Source: Gammaproteobacteria bacterium (lineage in GTDB: Bacteria; Pseudomonadota; Gammaproteobacteria; Arenicellales; Poriferihabitantaceae). Taken from it: DNA of 33,686 nucleotides. A program made the translations under genes and the position numbers. The notes under the pieces were generated by a model. The model ran no database searches. It had not been told where the DNA came from and saw nothing but the letters and a program-made list of their open reading frames with translations. The stretch is from assembly GCA_012103395.1 (NCBI GenBank), contig WLWV01000009.1:1-33686 (forward strand), given 5' to 3'. Every line of letters starts with the position of its first letter. Position 1 is the stretch's first letter. Positions 1 through 9,100 of this stretch are shown piece by piece.

Positions 1-47
1 TGTTCCATCACTACTTCATATAGGTTAGGGTAATCAGGTTGGGTCAT
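1..47 (-). CDS. Possible 5' end of a leftward gene, truncated by window edge
   Basis: Read on the minus strand, an ATG at 45-47 opens a frame giving MTQPDYPNLYEVVME before the window ends. A purine-rich TGGAGA (complement of 55-60) lies about 8 bases upstream, which is good Shine-Dalgarno spacing. Only 15 codons are visible, so no family can be recognised. The support is just the ribosome binding site plus an open frame running off the edge; it could be chance. Its direction matches the BCCT gene at 442-2187, but a strong terminator and a gene remnant separate the two, so they are unlikely to share a transcript. Confidence 0.35.
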   Translation of the reverse strand, partial: MTQPDYPNLYEVVME

Positions 48-113
48 TGGGTTGTCTCCACATTTGCGTAAGTCACAAACATGGAACGACTTGATGGCTC
101 AACATTCAATACT

Positions 114-178
114 AAAGCCTGAAAAACAGGCTTTGGCTTCGCTCTCTACGTTCACTCCGCCAAAGCCAATAGCGAAGC
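114..178. repeat. Cluster of overlapping inverted repeats
   Basis: Three perfect short stems compete within 65 bases: AAAGCCTG (114-121) with CAGGCTTT (127-134) around an A5 loop; GGCTTTGGC (129-137) with GCCAAAGCC (159-167); and GCTTCGCT (136-143) with AGCGAAGC (171-178). The first looks like a terminator hairpin but has only a short T run after it. The cluster ends just before the VOC-like remnant and may mark a small inserted repeat or a rearrangement junction. The function is unknown. Confidence 0.5.
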
Positions 179-186
179 TGCAATAG

Positions 187-336
187 AAAGCTAAATTACA
201 GACCTCAGATTACACTACCTTTGTCAGAGACCCAGATGGAAATGTCATCGAGTTTGATGAGTACCCGGGAGATGAGCCGGGTGGGCGTATGACGTCAGAC
301 GGTCAAGACGCAAGTTCCTATCATCTGCATCCGTAA
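187..336 (+). pseudogene. 3' remnant of a VOC/glyoxalase-family gene
   Basis: The frame ending at the TAA at 334-336 encodes FVRDPDGNVIEF followed by DEYPGDEP. The DPDGN-x-IEF string is the classic C-terminal signature of vicinal oxygen chelate (glyoxalase I / bleomycin resistance / dioxygenase) proteins, in which the Glu is usually a metal ligand. Only about 49 codons are open: an in-frame TAG at 184-186 precedes them, and none of the usual N-terminal half is found upstream, where inverted repeats lie instead. I therefore read it as a 5'-truncated relic rather than a functional gene. The assignment rests on one short motif, so the family call is fair but not certain. Confidence 0.5.
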
Positions 337-379
337 AGAAAAACCTCGTGGAAGCTGTGTAAGGTATGTTACAGGCCAG

Positions 380-410
380 AAAAAACCCGTCAGGAATTGA
401 CGGGTTTTTT
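380..410. terminator. Strong bidirectional intrinsic terminator
   Basis: A perfect 13-bp inverted repeat, AAAAAACCCGTCA (380-392) and TGACGGGTTTTTT (398-410), surrounds a 5-base loop. The GC-rich core is flanked by an A tract on one side and a T tract on the other, so it can stop transcription in both directions. It lies about 30 bases beyond the stop codon of the leftward BCCT gene and is most likely that gene's terminator. Confidence 0.9.
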
Positions 411-441
411 GTTGGTACTTATTGGCACCTTTACAAAGTGC

Positions 442-2187
442 TTAGCAGCAGTTAGTTGTTATTCTCTTATTCTCTCGTAGTCCATCTCTGTATAACGCTT
501 TAATGAGCGATATACCCATTAATATCATCATGAATGAGAAAGGAACTGCTCCCACGATCATCGCTGCCTGAATCGCATTCAGTCCGCCAGCGAGTAATAG
601 TGAGGCGATCACTGCGGTAAGTATGAGGCCCCAAATAATGATGTGGATCTTACCTTTAGCGCCTGCTGCGCCGCCTGCGTTGATGGTATTAACAACCAGA
701 ACAGCGGAGTCTGCGGAAGTGACAAGATAGGTCAATAACAAGATAACGATTAATACGGATAGCAGTGTCGCAAAACCAGGGCTCAACATAATGTTGATGA
801 CTTCATATAACTGAGCTGTCAAGCTTTTCGCGTAAATCTGTCCCTCTGCTACACCACTTAATTCAAGATCAATGGCGGTGCCTCCAAGTAATGAGAACCA
901 CAAAAAGCACATGAGAGATGGAGCAAGAATTGCGCCAATCACAAATTCTCTAATAGTGCGGTTTTTTGAAATTCGAGCGAGGAATATCCCAACAAACGGA
1001 GCGAAAGCAATCCACCACGCCCAATAGAAGATAGACCACCAACCCTGCCATTCACCAGGACTGCCAGGACCGTCTGCGGGGAACACAGTAAAGGTTAGTG
1101 CAGGTAAATTGATGACGTAGTTAATAAGACCCTTGCCCATGATTTCCAGAGCAACGGTTGTCGCACCAAAAATGATGAAGAAAGTCAGTAATCCAAAAGA
1201 GAGGACCATATTGACATTACTTAACCATTTGATCCCTTTACCTACGCCAGAGAGGGCAGACAAGGTAGAACAAATCATCACTACTCCCAATGCCACAAGT
1301 AATGCTGCGTTGGTGGGCTCTCCATTGACCACTAACCATTCGGCACCGGTGATGTTATACAAACCAGAAGCGAAAGAAGCTAAACCTAACCCTATGGTTT
1401 GAGAGATACCGAGAATCGTCGCGACTACGGCAGTGATGTCAACAACATGACCAAGAGGGCCTTCAAGGTTGCGCCCGAAAAGTGGGGCTAGTGTAGAGCG
1501 AATCGTTAAGGGTAGACCTCTCGAGTAACTGAAAAATGCCAGTGAAATACCGACTAAGGCATAACACGCCCAAGCACCTAGTCCCCAATGAAGAAAAGCA
1601 TATTTGTAAACAGAGTCGATCGCAGACGCTGATTTGGGGGTGACCAAGCCATCAATGGCGCCAATCGTTCCAGCAGCAACTTGGGTGTTGTATTCAGCCC
1701 AAATATCAGCGCCTTCAGCAATGGCAATATTGGCCGACCCAAATGCGACTCTAATTGCTTCGGCACTCATTCTGATATCGGGGTTGTCCGCCATATGCCA
1801 CATGGGTTCGCCAGTGGCATAACCCAACATGCCAATTCCGATACCGGCCCCAAACATCATGGAAAACCATGAAAAACTGGAGAATTCGGGCTTCCCATCT
1901 GCGGTGCCCAGTTTAGTACGTCCCCATTTTGGATGAACTGATATCACTAAGCAAACAATGATGTAGAAAGCAACACCCCAAGTATAGTAGTAGTTGAGAT
2001 GGTCAAACGACCAGGTTTTCATTTGCCCCAGAATGCTACCGGCCTGTTCTGGATAAATAACGCACCAGATGACAATTAGCGCGATAATGATTTTAGATGC
2101 GAGAGCGACGAGATTATTAAAGCCTCGATAAAATCCACTTTCCGCGAGCTGTATGTTGAGCTCTTTTAACGGTGGCGAGATAGCCAT
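442..2187 (-). CDS. BCCT-family betaine/choline/carnitine-type transporter
   Basis: This 581-residue inner-membrane protein belongs to the betaine/carnitine/choline transporter family, which imports quaternary-ammonium or sulfonium osmolytes such as choline, glycine betaine or DMSP. About twelve hydrophobic segments are visible. The glycine-rich GAGIGIGM stretch (113-120) is the substrate-site helix, HWGLGAWACYALVG (200-213) is the conserved TM4 region, and the Trp-rich WWSIFYWAWWIAFAPFVG (383-400) followed by ARISKNRTIREF is the family signature. The C-terminus is short, without the long regulatory tail of BetP or BetT. The ATG at 2185-2187 is preceded on the minus strand by GAGGA at 7-base spacing. 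It is transcribed away from the PKS genes and ends at the 380-410 terminator. Family membership is firm; the substrate and the coupling ion are not readable. It is probably a housekeeping neighbour rather than part of the polyketide pathway. Confidence 0.95.
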   Translation of the reverse strand: MAISPPLKELNIQLAESGFYRGFNNLVALASKIIIALIVIWCVIYPEQAGSILGQMKTWSFDHLNYYYTWGVAFYIIVCLVISVHPKWGRTKLGTADGKPEFSSFSWFSMMFGAGIGIGMLGYATGEPMWHMADNPDIRMSAEAIRVAFGSANIAIAEGADIWAEYNTQVAAGTIGAIDGLVTPKSASAIDSVYKYAFLHWGLGAWACYALVGISLAFFSYSRGLPLTIRSTLAPLFGRNLEGPLGHVVDITAVVATILGISQTIGLGLASFASGLYNITGAEWLVVNGEPTNAALLVALGVVMICSTLSALSGVGKGIKWLSNVNMVLSFGLLTFFIIFGATTVALEIMGKGLINYVINLPALTFTVFPADGPGSPGEWQGWWSIFYWAWWIAFAPFVGIFLARISKNRTIREFVIGAILAPSLMCFLWFSLLGGTAIDLELSGVAEGQIYAKSLTAQLYEVINIMLSPGFATLLSVLIVILLLTYLVTSADSAVLVVNTINAGGAAGAKGKIHIIIWGLILTAVIASLLLAGGLNAIQAAMIVGAVPFSFMMILMGISLIKALYRDGLRENKRITTNCC

Positions 2188-2299
2188 GTCTATGTCCTCG
2201 TGAGTTAGTAATTAATAGTGTTTCGATAAAAATAGGGTTTTTCGCTGAGCAGTTATTATTGTTAGTCTGTAGGGTCAGCGAGATGACTTATTCTGCGTG

Positions 2300-2309
2300 A
2301 CAATATTGT
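2300..2309. promoter_or_regulatory. Perfect palindrome ACAATATTGT, candidate operator
   Basis: ACAATATTGT is a perfect 10-bp palindrome about 115 bases upstream of the BCCT start. A second dyad, TTGT-CCCG-ACAA, follows at 2322-2333. Paired TTGT/ACAA dyads in this position would suit a dimeric repressor controlling the transporter, but no regulator gene is in view and short AT-rich palindromes arise by chance. Confidence 0.3.
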
Positions 2310-2695
2310 TAGGCGCAAGTGTTGTCCCGACAATTAGAGTAATCTGTCAGGGCTGTTCCGGTAATCTGAACTGTTTGGAGATAAAATGATTGAGCAGGAG
2401 CCCCTAAGATTACGACTGTTTCACAAATTCAGAGAAACCAGATAATCCCAGCCCTGATTATGTGTTGTATTTTCGATGATACTCGTTGAGCCACGATTTT
2501 GCGTTGAACCCGGTATTTTGTCTCCTTCTTGAATCGCGCTAGAAACAGATGCTTTTGCTATTCTATTCAATAAGTTAAACGATATATAGGTATTCTAGGT
2601 GGGATCAAATGCCACAATACTTCGTTTTTCCAGTCACAGTGCCGGGCGAGCTCTCACATAACAGTGGGATCGCAAGTAGAGATCAAGAATTATGT

Positions 2696-2854
2696 CTAAA
2701 AACCAGTTTCAGCATCTGCGATAACGCGGTATTATTCAATACCCATACCTAAAAATCGGTTTCAGCATCTGTGGTAACGCAGTATTATTCAATATCCAGA
2801 TCTACAAATTAGTTTAAGTACCAGTGGTAACATATGGTTATTATTGGTATTATT
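2696..2854. repeat. Three tandem copies of a 53-bp direct repeat
   Basis: Copies begin at 2696, 2749 and 2802 with an exact 53-base period. The first two share long blocks such as GTTTCAGCATCTG and GTATTATTCAATA and differ at only a few positions; the third is clearly degenerate (CTACAAATTAGTTTAAGTA, then GGTAAC and TTATTATT). The period is not a multiple of three, so it is not a peptide repeat. The array sits about 310-470 bases upstream of the PKS start and could be a set of binding sites for a pathway regulator, with roughly five helical turns between copies. Confidence 0.85.
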
Positions 2855-2859
2855 GTTGC

Positions 2860-2940
2860 GGACTACGGCCTATTTCTTATTTTATTTAGCTGATTTTTAG
2901 TAAAACCAATTTTATCAAGTTACGAAGACGTAGTCCTTCG
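2860..2940. repeat. Inverted repeat GGACTACG ... CGTAGTCC
   Basis: GGACTACG (2860-2867) is perfectly complementary to CGTAGTCC (2929-2936), with 61 AT-rich bases between. The right arm is itself inside a small dyad, CGAAG (2923-2927) and CTTCG (2936-2940), so alternative hairpins are possible. It lies between the 53-bp repeat array and the PKS start, within the probable promoter or leader region. The function is unknown. Confidence 0.45.
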
Positions 2941-3061
2941 TTCTTTCAATGGGACAGCAGTGAGTTCGGGTATTTAGATACAATTAGTTCTATAGAGTAA
3001 TTTTTCGTACCGTTGGACTTCAACCCCCTGTACAGATCCATTTATCGCCTAGAAATAATAT

Positions 3062-3089
3062 AAAGCACTGCTAGTGTGCAATGCTTTTT
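3062..3089 (+). terminator. Terminator-like hairpin in the PKS leader (possible attenuator)
   Basis: AAAGCA (3062-3067) pairs with TGCTTT (3082-3087), followed immediately by a short T run to 3089; an inner GCAC/GTGC pairing is also possible. It lies about 80 bases before the favoured PKS start. The stem is weak, so it is either a modest terminator or attenuator in the leader, or chance. Confidence 0.25.
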
Positions 3090-3153
3090 CTGGGTATGTG
3101 TTAACTGGCTCAAATGCAGCGTCTTAAAATCGGCTGCAACGGACGACTAAATA

Positions 3154-3158
3154 AAGAG
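3154..3158 (+). promoter_or_regulatory. Weak ribosome binding site that favours the PKS start at 3168
   Basis: AAGAG at 3154-3158 is 9 bases before the ATG at 3168. The in-frame ATG at 3114 has only GTTAACTGGCTCAA before it, with no purine-rich site. Translation from 3168 gives MFRKHKADEDEVAIVG, placing the KS domain about 10 residues in, as is common for trans-AT PKS proteins. Confidence 0.5.
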
Positions 3159-3167
3159 TGCTTAAAA

Positions 3168-6100
3168 ATGTTTCGAAAACATAAGGCTGACGAGGATGAG
3201 GTTGCTATAGTTGGTATATCCTGCCGGTTTCCGGGAGCTAAAAGCTATGAGGGTTTTTGGTTAAACCTAGAAAAGGGCAAAAATGATGTCCGTGAGATAC
3301 CAGAATCGCGTTGGAGTTCTGAATTTTATTCTACTGATTTCCATGAGCCGAATAGGTCAATAAGCAAATGGTGCGGGCTGTTAGATGATATAGAGCGTTT
3401 TGATTCTGCGTTCTTCGGTATCTCTGCGCGTGAAAGTAAGAGCATGGATCCTCAGCAACGTTTACTTCTTCAGGAAACGGTACGCTGTATCGAAGATTCA
3501 GGTATCCCACTTGCCGATTTGAAGAAGAAGAAAACCGGCGTTTATGTGGGCGTAATGACTTTAGATTATTTAATTGAATCTAATAAATCTGACGTTGTTA
3601 CAGATAGCTATTCTTGTTTGGGTAACTATGAAAGTATCCTTGCTAACCGGTTATCCCATTTTTTTGATTTTAAAGGACCCAGTTTTTCAATTGACGCAGC
3701 CTGTGCTTCTTCGTTAGTTGCATTGCATCAGGCTAAACTATCCCTTTTATCAGGAGAGTCGGATTACGCTATTGCTGGTGGTGTGAGCCTAAATCTCAAT
3801 CCTTGGAAATATATCTCTTTTTCGAAATCACGTATGCTAAGCCCAGATGGGCAATGTAAAACGTTTGATCAGGATGCCAATGGTTATGTTCCGGGCGAAG
3901 GGGTTGGTGTTGTTCTTTTGCAGCGATTGGAAGATGCCCTGAAACAAAATAGCCATATATATGGTGTTGTCAAAGGGTCTGCAGTTCAGCATGTCGGTAA
4001 AAGTCTTTCAATTACTTCTCCCGACATTAAATCCCAGCAGGCACTAATAGAGCAAGTATTACAGGAAAGTAATCTTAACCCGGAGAAAGTGTCCTATATC
4101 GAGGCACATGGCACAGGTACTTCACTAGGAGATCCAATAGAAGTTGCGGCACTTACACACGCATTTAATAAGCACACCTCCAAAAAGAACTACTGCTATT
4201 TAGGATCAGTAAAGAGTAATGTTGGGCACCTAGAAGCCGCTGCCGGGGTGGCTGGTATCATCAAAGTGTTGATGATGATGAAATACCGTAAGATTGCTCC
4301 TACACTAAACGTTAAACGCCCCAATCCCCTACTATTTTTAGATGATTCTGCTTTTAAATTGGCATTAGAAGCGGGAGAGTGGCAGCCTGAACCTGGTGAG
4401 CAAAGTTTAAGAGCTGGAATTAGCTCTTTCGGTTTCGGCGGTACTATGTCTCACGTTATTCTTGAATCGAGTAAACCTCACTATGCTCAGCTAAATACTA
4501 AGTCTACATCCCATCCTTTTTTATTGTCAGCAAAGACGGAAAGCGCACTAAATGCACTGATAGTTAAGTGGCGAAGTGTCATTCAAAAAGATGATTTCAA
4601 AAATCTGTCATTGCGTGATTGCTGCGGAACCTTAGCTACCGGGAGGGAACATTACCTCTATCGTTGGGGGTGCCAGGTAACGAGCATGGCAAATCTACAA
4701 CAGCAGTTGCAAAATGCCCAGCCTGTTCTTACTGCTGTTAAGCCCACGGGTGCATTGTTAATTGGCGATACCACTTGGGGCAGTTTTGGCCAGGTTAAAC
4801 CCTTTTTTCGTCATGCTAGTCTAGTTCGTGAGCAGTGGGTTGCTCTAAGAGATGATTTGAATGCCTCGATTTGGTTCCAAAGTGAACCGTTTGATTTAAA
4901 CGCGAAGTGGAATGAAGAAAATCGAGACACCTATACTTTTCTGTCTAATTATGTCTATTTGGCGAGCCTATTGAAATCAGGTTTTAGTCCCGGACTTATT
5001 GCAGGACAAGGCTCAGGTATCTGGTTAAGCCTATCGTTGAGCGGAATGTTGCCAGTTACTGAAGTATTAGCCATTTTGGCTGGTAAGTTGTCGCCGGAAG
5101 ATGTTCATCTCTCGATACCCAAAATCCCATTTTATGATGCGGTCATGTGCCAGACCGTTCGTCCGTTTCATCTTGATGGAACCTACGTGTCAGAACTTGT
5201 TAATAATGTAGATATAGGGGGGCAGGACTGGGGTAAATGTTTGAATGAATCTGCATCACTGCAAAATAGCCAGCACACCTTTAAGAGTTACCTAAATGAA
5301 TGGTTTCTGATCGTTAAAAACCGAGGGGTTGATGCAGAAACGCTTTTTGATCATTCGTTGCTGTCATCAAAAGAAAAGATATTGAGTATCGTTGTTATTC
5401 AAAGTTCATTGTTGAAGCTTTACCAAAAGTGGTCGCTTTCTCCGGTGGACCCGGTTGAGGATAAGTTCTTATCTGAGCTGATTTTACTCATTGCTCACTT
5501 TGACCTTGATAAAGGCGCTATTGTTGATTTAATCATTGGTAATGAATTTGATTCGTCCGTTATTGATGAGTATTTTAGTGGTGAAACTTCGGGCGATTTT
5601 ACCGAGGAAAAAATGTTATTAAAGGGTAAAAATCAGTTGCCAGAATCTCTGATTAAATTCTCAGAGTGGTTAGATAAGGCGAAAAGGGTAGAAGAAAGTG
5701 GATTAATCGATAGCGACATGACCGTTATTGAATGGGGTGACTATAAGCAAACTAATGCCCATTCTAAAGAAGCAAAACTTAGCCCACCAACATCATTGCC
5801 TGAAACCTTTCTTACTTTGTGGAAACATGGCTTTGACCTGAAATGGAAAGAGTGCTTTCCGGACAAAATGTTTTCTAAACTGCCACTGCCCGTTTATGAA
5901 TTTGGCGGCGAGCGTCACTGGTTGAATCATAAAAATAAAGAATCACAACCTGTGATTTCGACGGTGGTAAATAAGTTGATTCATGATGCGGACAAGCCTC
6001 ATCACTATTTCCGCGTCTTATCCCCACTTGGCGACTCAGTCATCGGCGATACCGTCGTTGAAGGCCAATGTATTACTCCTAGCCCTTTGAGATTAGCGTT

Positions 6101-9100
6101 AGCGTTGCAGGCAGGTAAAGCTGAGTCTGGTATGGAAGTTAATAGCCTTAAGAATGTCTATTTTCCTAATCCAGGTATTATCAAAGACGAGGTTCGGATG
6201 TCTATTGATATTGGTGATCAGTGTCAATTTCAACTAACAAAATCAGAGCTTAGCGGTAACGTCGACACTGAGGAAGTGCTAGCCAAGGGTTTGTTCGAGC
6301 AAGCTGATCTAAGTAGACCAGATGATTTCAATCCAGATTTATATCCTGTAGAAAAAACCGAGAGTGAAGCAGAACTTTATGAGCTATTTGATCAGTGGGG
6401 TTATCAGTATGGCCCCGGCATGTGCTTGATTGATAGAATTGATCAGACGTCTGATCATTTTATTATTCATATAAAAGCAAAGCCGACTGATGAAGCGGGA
6501 AGTGCGGGATTAGATCCATTTATCCTAGATTGTATGTTTCAAGGCGTTTTTTACATGGGACATATACAAGGCGATTTACTAAAGAATCGTTTTTTGTATG
6601 TACCTATTAGCATCAAACAACTCACATTGCTCACTGAGCTAGCAAGCGACTGTTATGCGGTGATTAATATAGCTGATTTCCATATTACTGATGATGGGGA
6701 TATACGCTTGAGTTTTACTGCTTATGATCAGCAGGGTTCTGCTGTGTTACTCGTCGACACCATTTATTTTCGCCGCGTTAAACGTGATTTTCTTTCTATT
6801 TCTCCAAAAATACCGGATGCAATACCTGCTATGCCAGACAATGATCGTTATGACACTGCTGAGCGGTTAACCAGAACAACACAATATTTGCAAAAAGCGG
6901 TCGCCGAAAGTTTGGGTGAACCGATGGACGCCATTGATATTGGCGCGCCGCTTCAGGAGATAGGTGTTGATTCATTGGTTAATCAAGAAATTGTTGAAAA
7001 ACTAGCAAAAGTTTTCCCTGATTTGTCAAGTACAGTCTTATTTGAATATACGACTGTCAAACAGTTGACTGGCTATTTTATTAAGACCTATGCGGACCGG
7101 CTGGGTGAAATATTAGATTTACCTTTATTGACGATTGATGAGCCACCTTTGCAGGGTGTTGGTAGCACGAGCGCTCCTAGTGGGGAGGTATCTGTTGAAG
7201 CTGCGCGTTCCGCAACGCCAATGGCGAGTTCGTTGGATAGCAAAGCCATTGAGGAACAGCTTACCGATACTGTTAACAAGGCGGCTAATATTGATGCTGA
7301 GGCATCTGAACCCGTCGCGATTATCGGATGCAGTGGTCGTTTTCCGCAGGCAGCCGATCTGACGGAGTTTTGGAGAAATTTGAAACAAGGTAAAAACAGT
7401 ATTACCGAGGTCCCTGAACAACGTTGGGATTATGAGGATTATTACGACAGCAGCAAGCGGAAGGGGAAAAGCTATACCAAATGGGGAGGATTTCTTGATG
7501 GTTATGATGAGTTTGATCCACTCTTTTTTAATATAACTCCCAATCAGGCACAAATGATGGACCCCCAACAGCGGGTCTTTCTTCAAACAGCTTGGAGTAG
7601 TATCGAGGATGCCGGCTACACTCGAGCCAATTTACCTAGAAATACCGGTGTTTTTGTCGGTGTAACAACCAATACTTATGCCCTGTGGGCTGCACAGCAA
7701 TCATCGGTAGATAGCCCGCAATGTCCTGATACTGACTTGTACGATGTGGCGAATCGAGTGTCTTATTTCTGTGATTTCCAAGGACCTAGCATGAGTGTTG
7801 ATACTGCATGCTCTTCATCCCTTAGTTGTGTGCACCTTGCCGTACAAAGCTTGCAACGTAAAGAATGTGAAATGGCGGTTGCTGGTGGTGTCAGTTTGAC
7901 GCTACATCCTAATCGAGTTGTGCAGTTCTGCCAGAAAAATATGCTTTCTAGCGAAAACTACTGCCATCCCTTTGGCGAAGGAAAGGGCGGTTTTGTTGAT
8001 TCTGAGGGAGCTGGTGCGATCATTCTGAAGCCCTTATCCGCTGCAATTGCAGACGGTGATTCTATTTATGGAGTGATTCGCGGCACAGCGATTAACAGTG
8101 GCGGCAGGACCGGTGGGTATACAGTTCCCAGTCCTAAAGCACAAGCCAAACTGGTTTCTAAAGCGATCGAACGTGCTGGCGTTTCGGCACGCAGTATCAG
8201 TTATCTAGAGACTCATGGCACGGGTACAACACTTGGCGACCCTATCGAAGTTGAAGGTTTGACTCAAGCATTCCGCCAACATACTGATAACACGCAATTT
8301 TGTGCAGTGGGTTCAGTCAAATCCAACATTGGCCATTTAATCTCAGCAGCCGGTATCTCGGGGTTGATCAAAGTCTTGTTACAGTTGAAACACCGCACGT
8401 TGGTGCCTTCACTCAATGCTTCCCCCACCAACTCAAAAATTCCCTTTTCTAAAACACCCTTTTACGTGCAACAACACCTGAGTGAGTGGAAGTCAGAATA
8501 TCCGCGTCGAGCTGGTGTTAGCTCATTTGGCGTTGGTGGATCGAATGCACACGTGATCGTCGAAGAGTATGCCGTTGATGAACCTGCTCTGTTTGAAAAC
8601 GAGCCCTGTCTAATTGTCATTTCCGCCAAGAACAAGGAAAGATTACAGTCCTACGTACAAAAGTTTCTCGATTTCCTACCTGAAAACCTGGCAACTCTCA
8701 GCTTACGAAATATTGCCTACACCCTACAGCTCGGGCGTGAGTCGATGGAGGAACGTTTAGCTTTTGTCGTGAATAATGTGCAAGAGCTACTTGATGCTTT
8801 GAGGAAAGTGCAGGCAGGTCATGACCTTGGCCAGGACATCTGTTTTCAAACTGACAGCCATTCTGGTAACAAAAAACAAACTTTATCATTCGAAGGAGAA
8901 GCCGGTGAGGCTTACATTAAGGTGTTGCTGGAGCAGAAACAGCTGGTCCAACTTGCTGCGTTGTGGGTACAGGGCGCAGAGATAGATTGGCAGTCACTAT
9001 ATAAAGAGAGTAACGCAGCTGGGAACGAGCTTAGACCTCGCAGAATTTCTCTTCCACAGTATCCATTTCTGAAACAACGTTATTGGCTTCCTGAAGAGCA

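Larger units (their letters stand above)
2188..3167. other. Long divergent intergenic region upstream of the PKS operon
   Basis: About 1 kb lies between the divergent BCCT and PKS starts with no convincing gene. It holds a perfect palindrome at 2300-2309, a three-copy 53-bp tandem repeat at 2696-2854, a spaced inverted repeat at 2860-2936 and a terminator-like hairpin at 3062-3089. Two tiny frames with reasonable ribosome binding sites exist (2386-2445, 19 codons; 2609-2752, 47 codons) but have no recognisable content. The local sequence is AT-rich between the repeats and the PKS start. It most likely carries both promoters and the pathway's regulatory sites; I could not identify confident -35/-10 pairs. 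Confidence 0.7.

Noticed and set aside
1133-1402. 89-codon plus-strand frame inside the BCCT gene
   Set aside because: Antisense shadow of the transporter codons; it has no recognisable domain and lies entirely within a well-supported gene.
2386-2445. 19-codon frame MIEQEPLRLRLFHKFRETR with GGAG six bases upstream
   Set aside because: Too short to recognise; no conserved content and no link to either neighbour. It could be a leader peptide or a gene relic, but nothing supports it beyond the ribosome binding site.
2696-2854. CRISPR array
   Set aside because: The copies are contiguous with no unique spacers between them and no cas genes nearby; it is a simple tandem repeat.
2971-2990. TACAAT at 2979-2984 as a -10 box for the PKS operon
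   Set aside because: No acceptable -35 hexamer lies 16-18 bases upstream, so this is no better than other AT-rich hexamers in the region.
5001-5018. GQGSG read as an active acyltransferase motif
   Set aside because: The surrounding sequence aligns with the GHSxG region, where the nucleophilic Ser would be Gly; the FPGQGSQ N-terminal motif of ATs is not present in its proper position. It is treated as a relic and the system as trans-AT.
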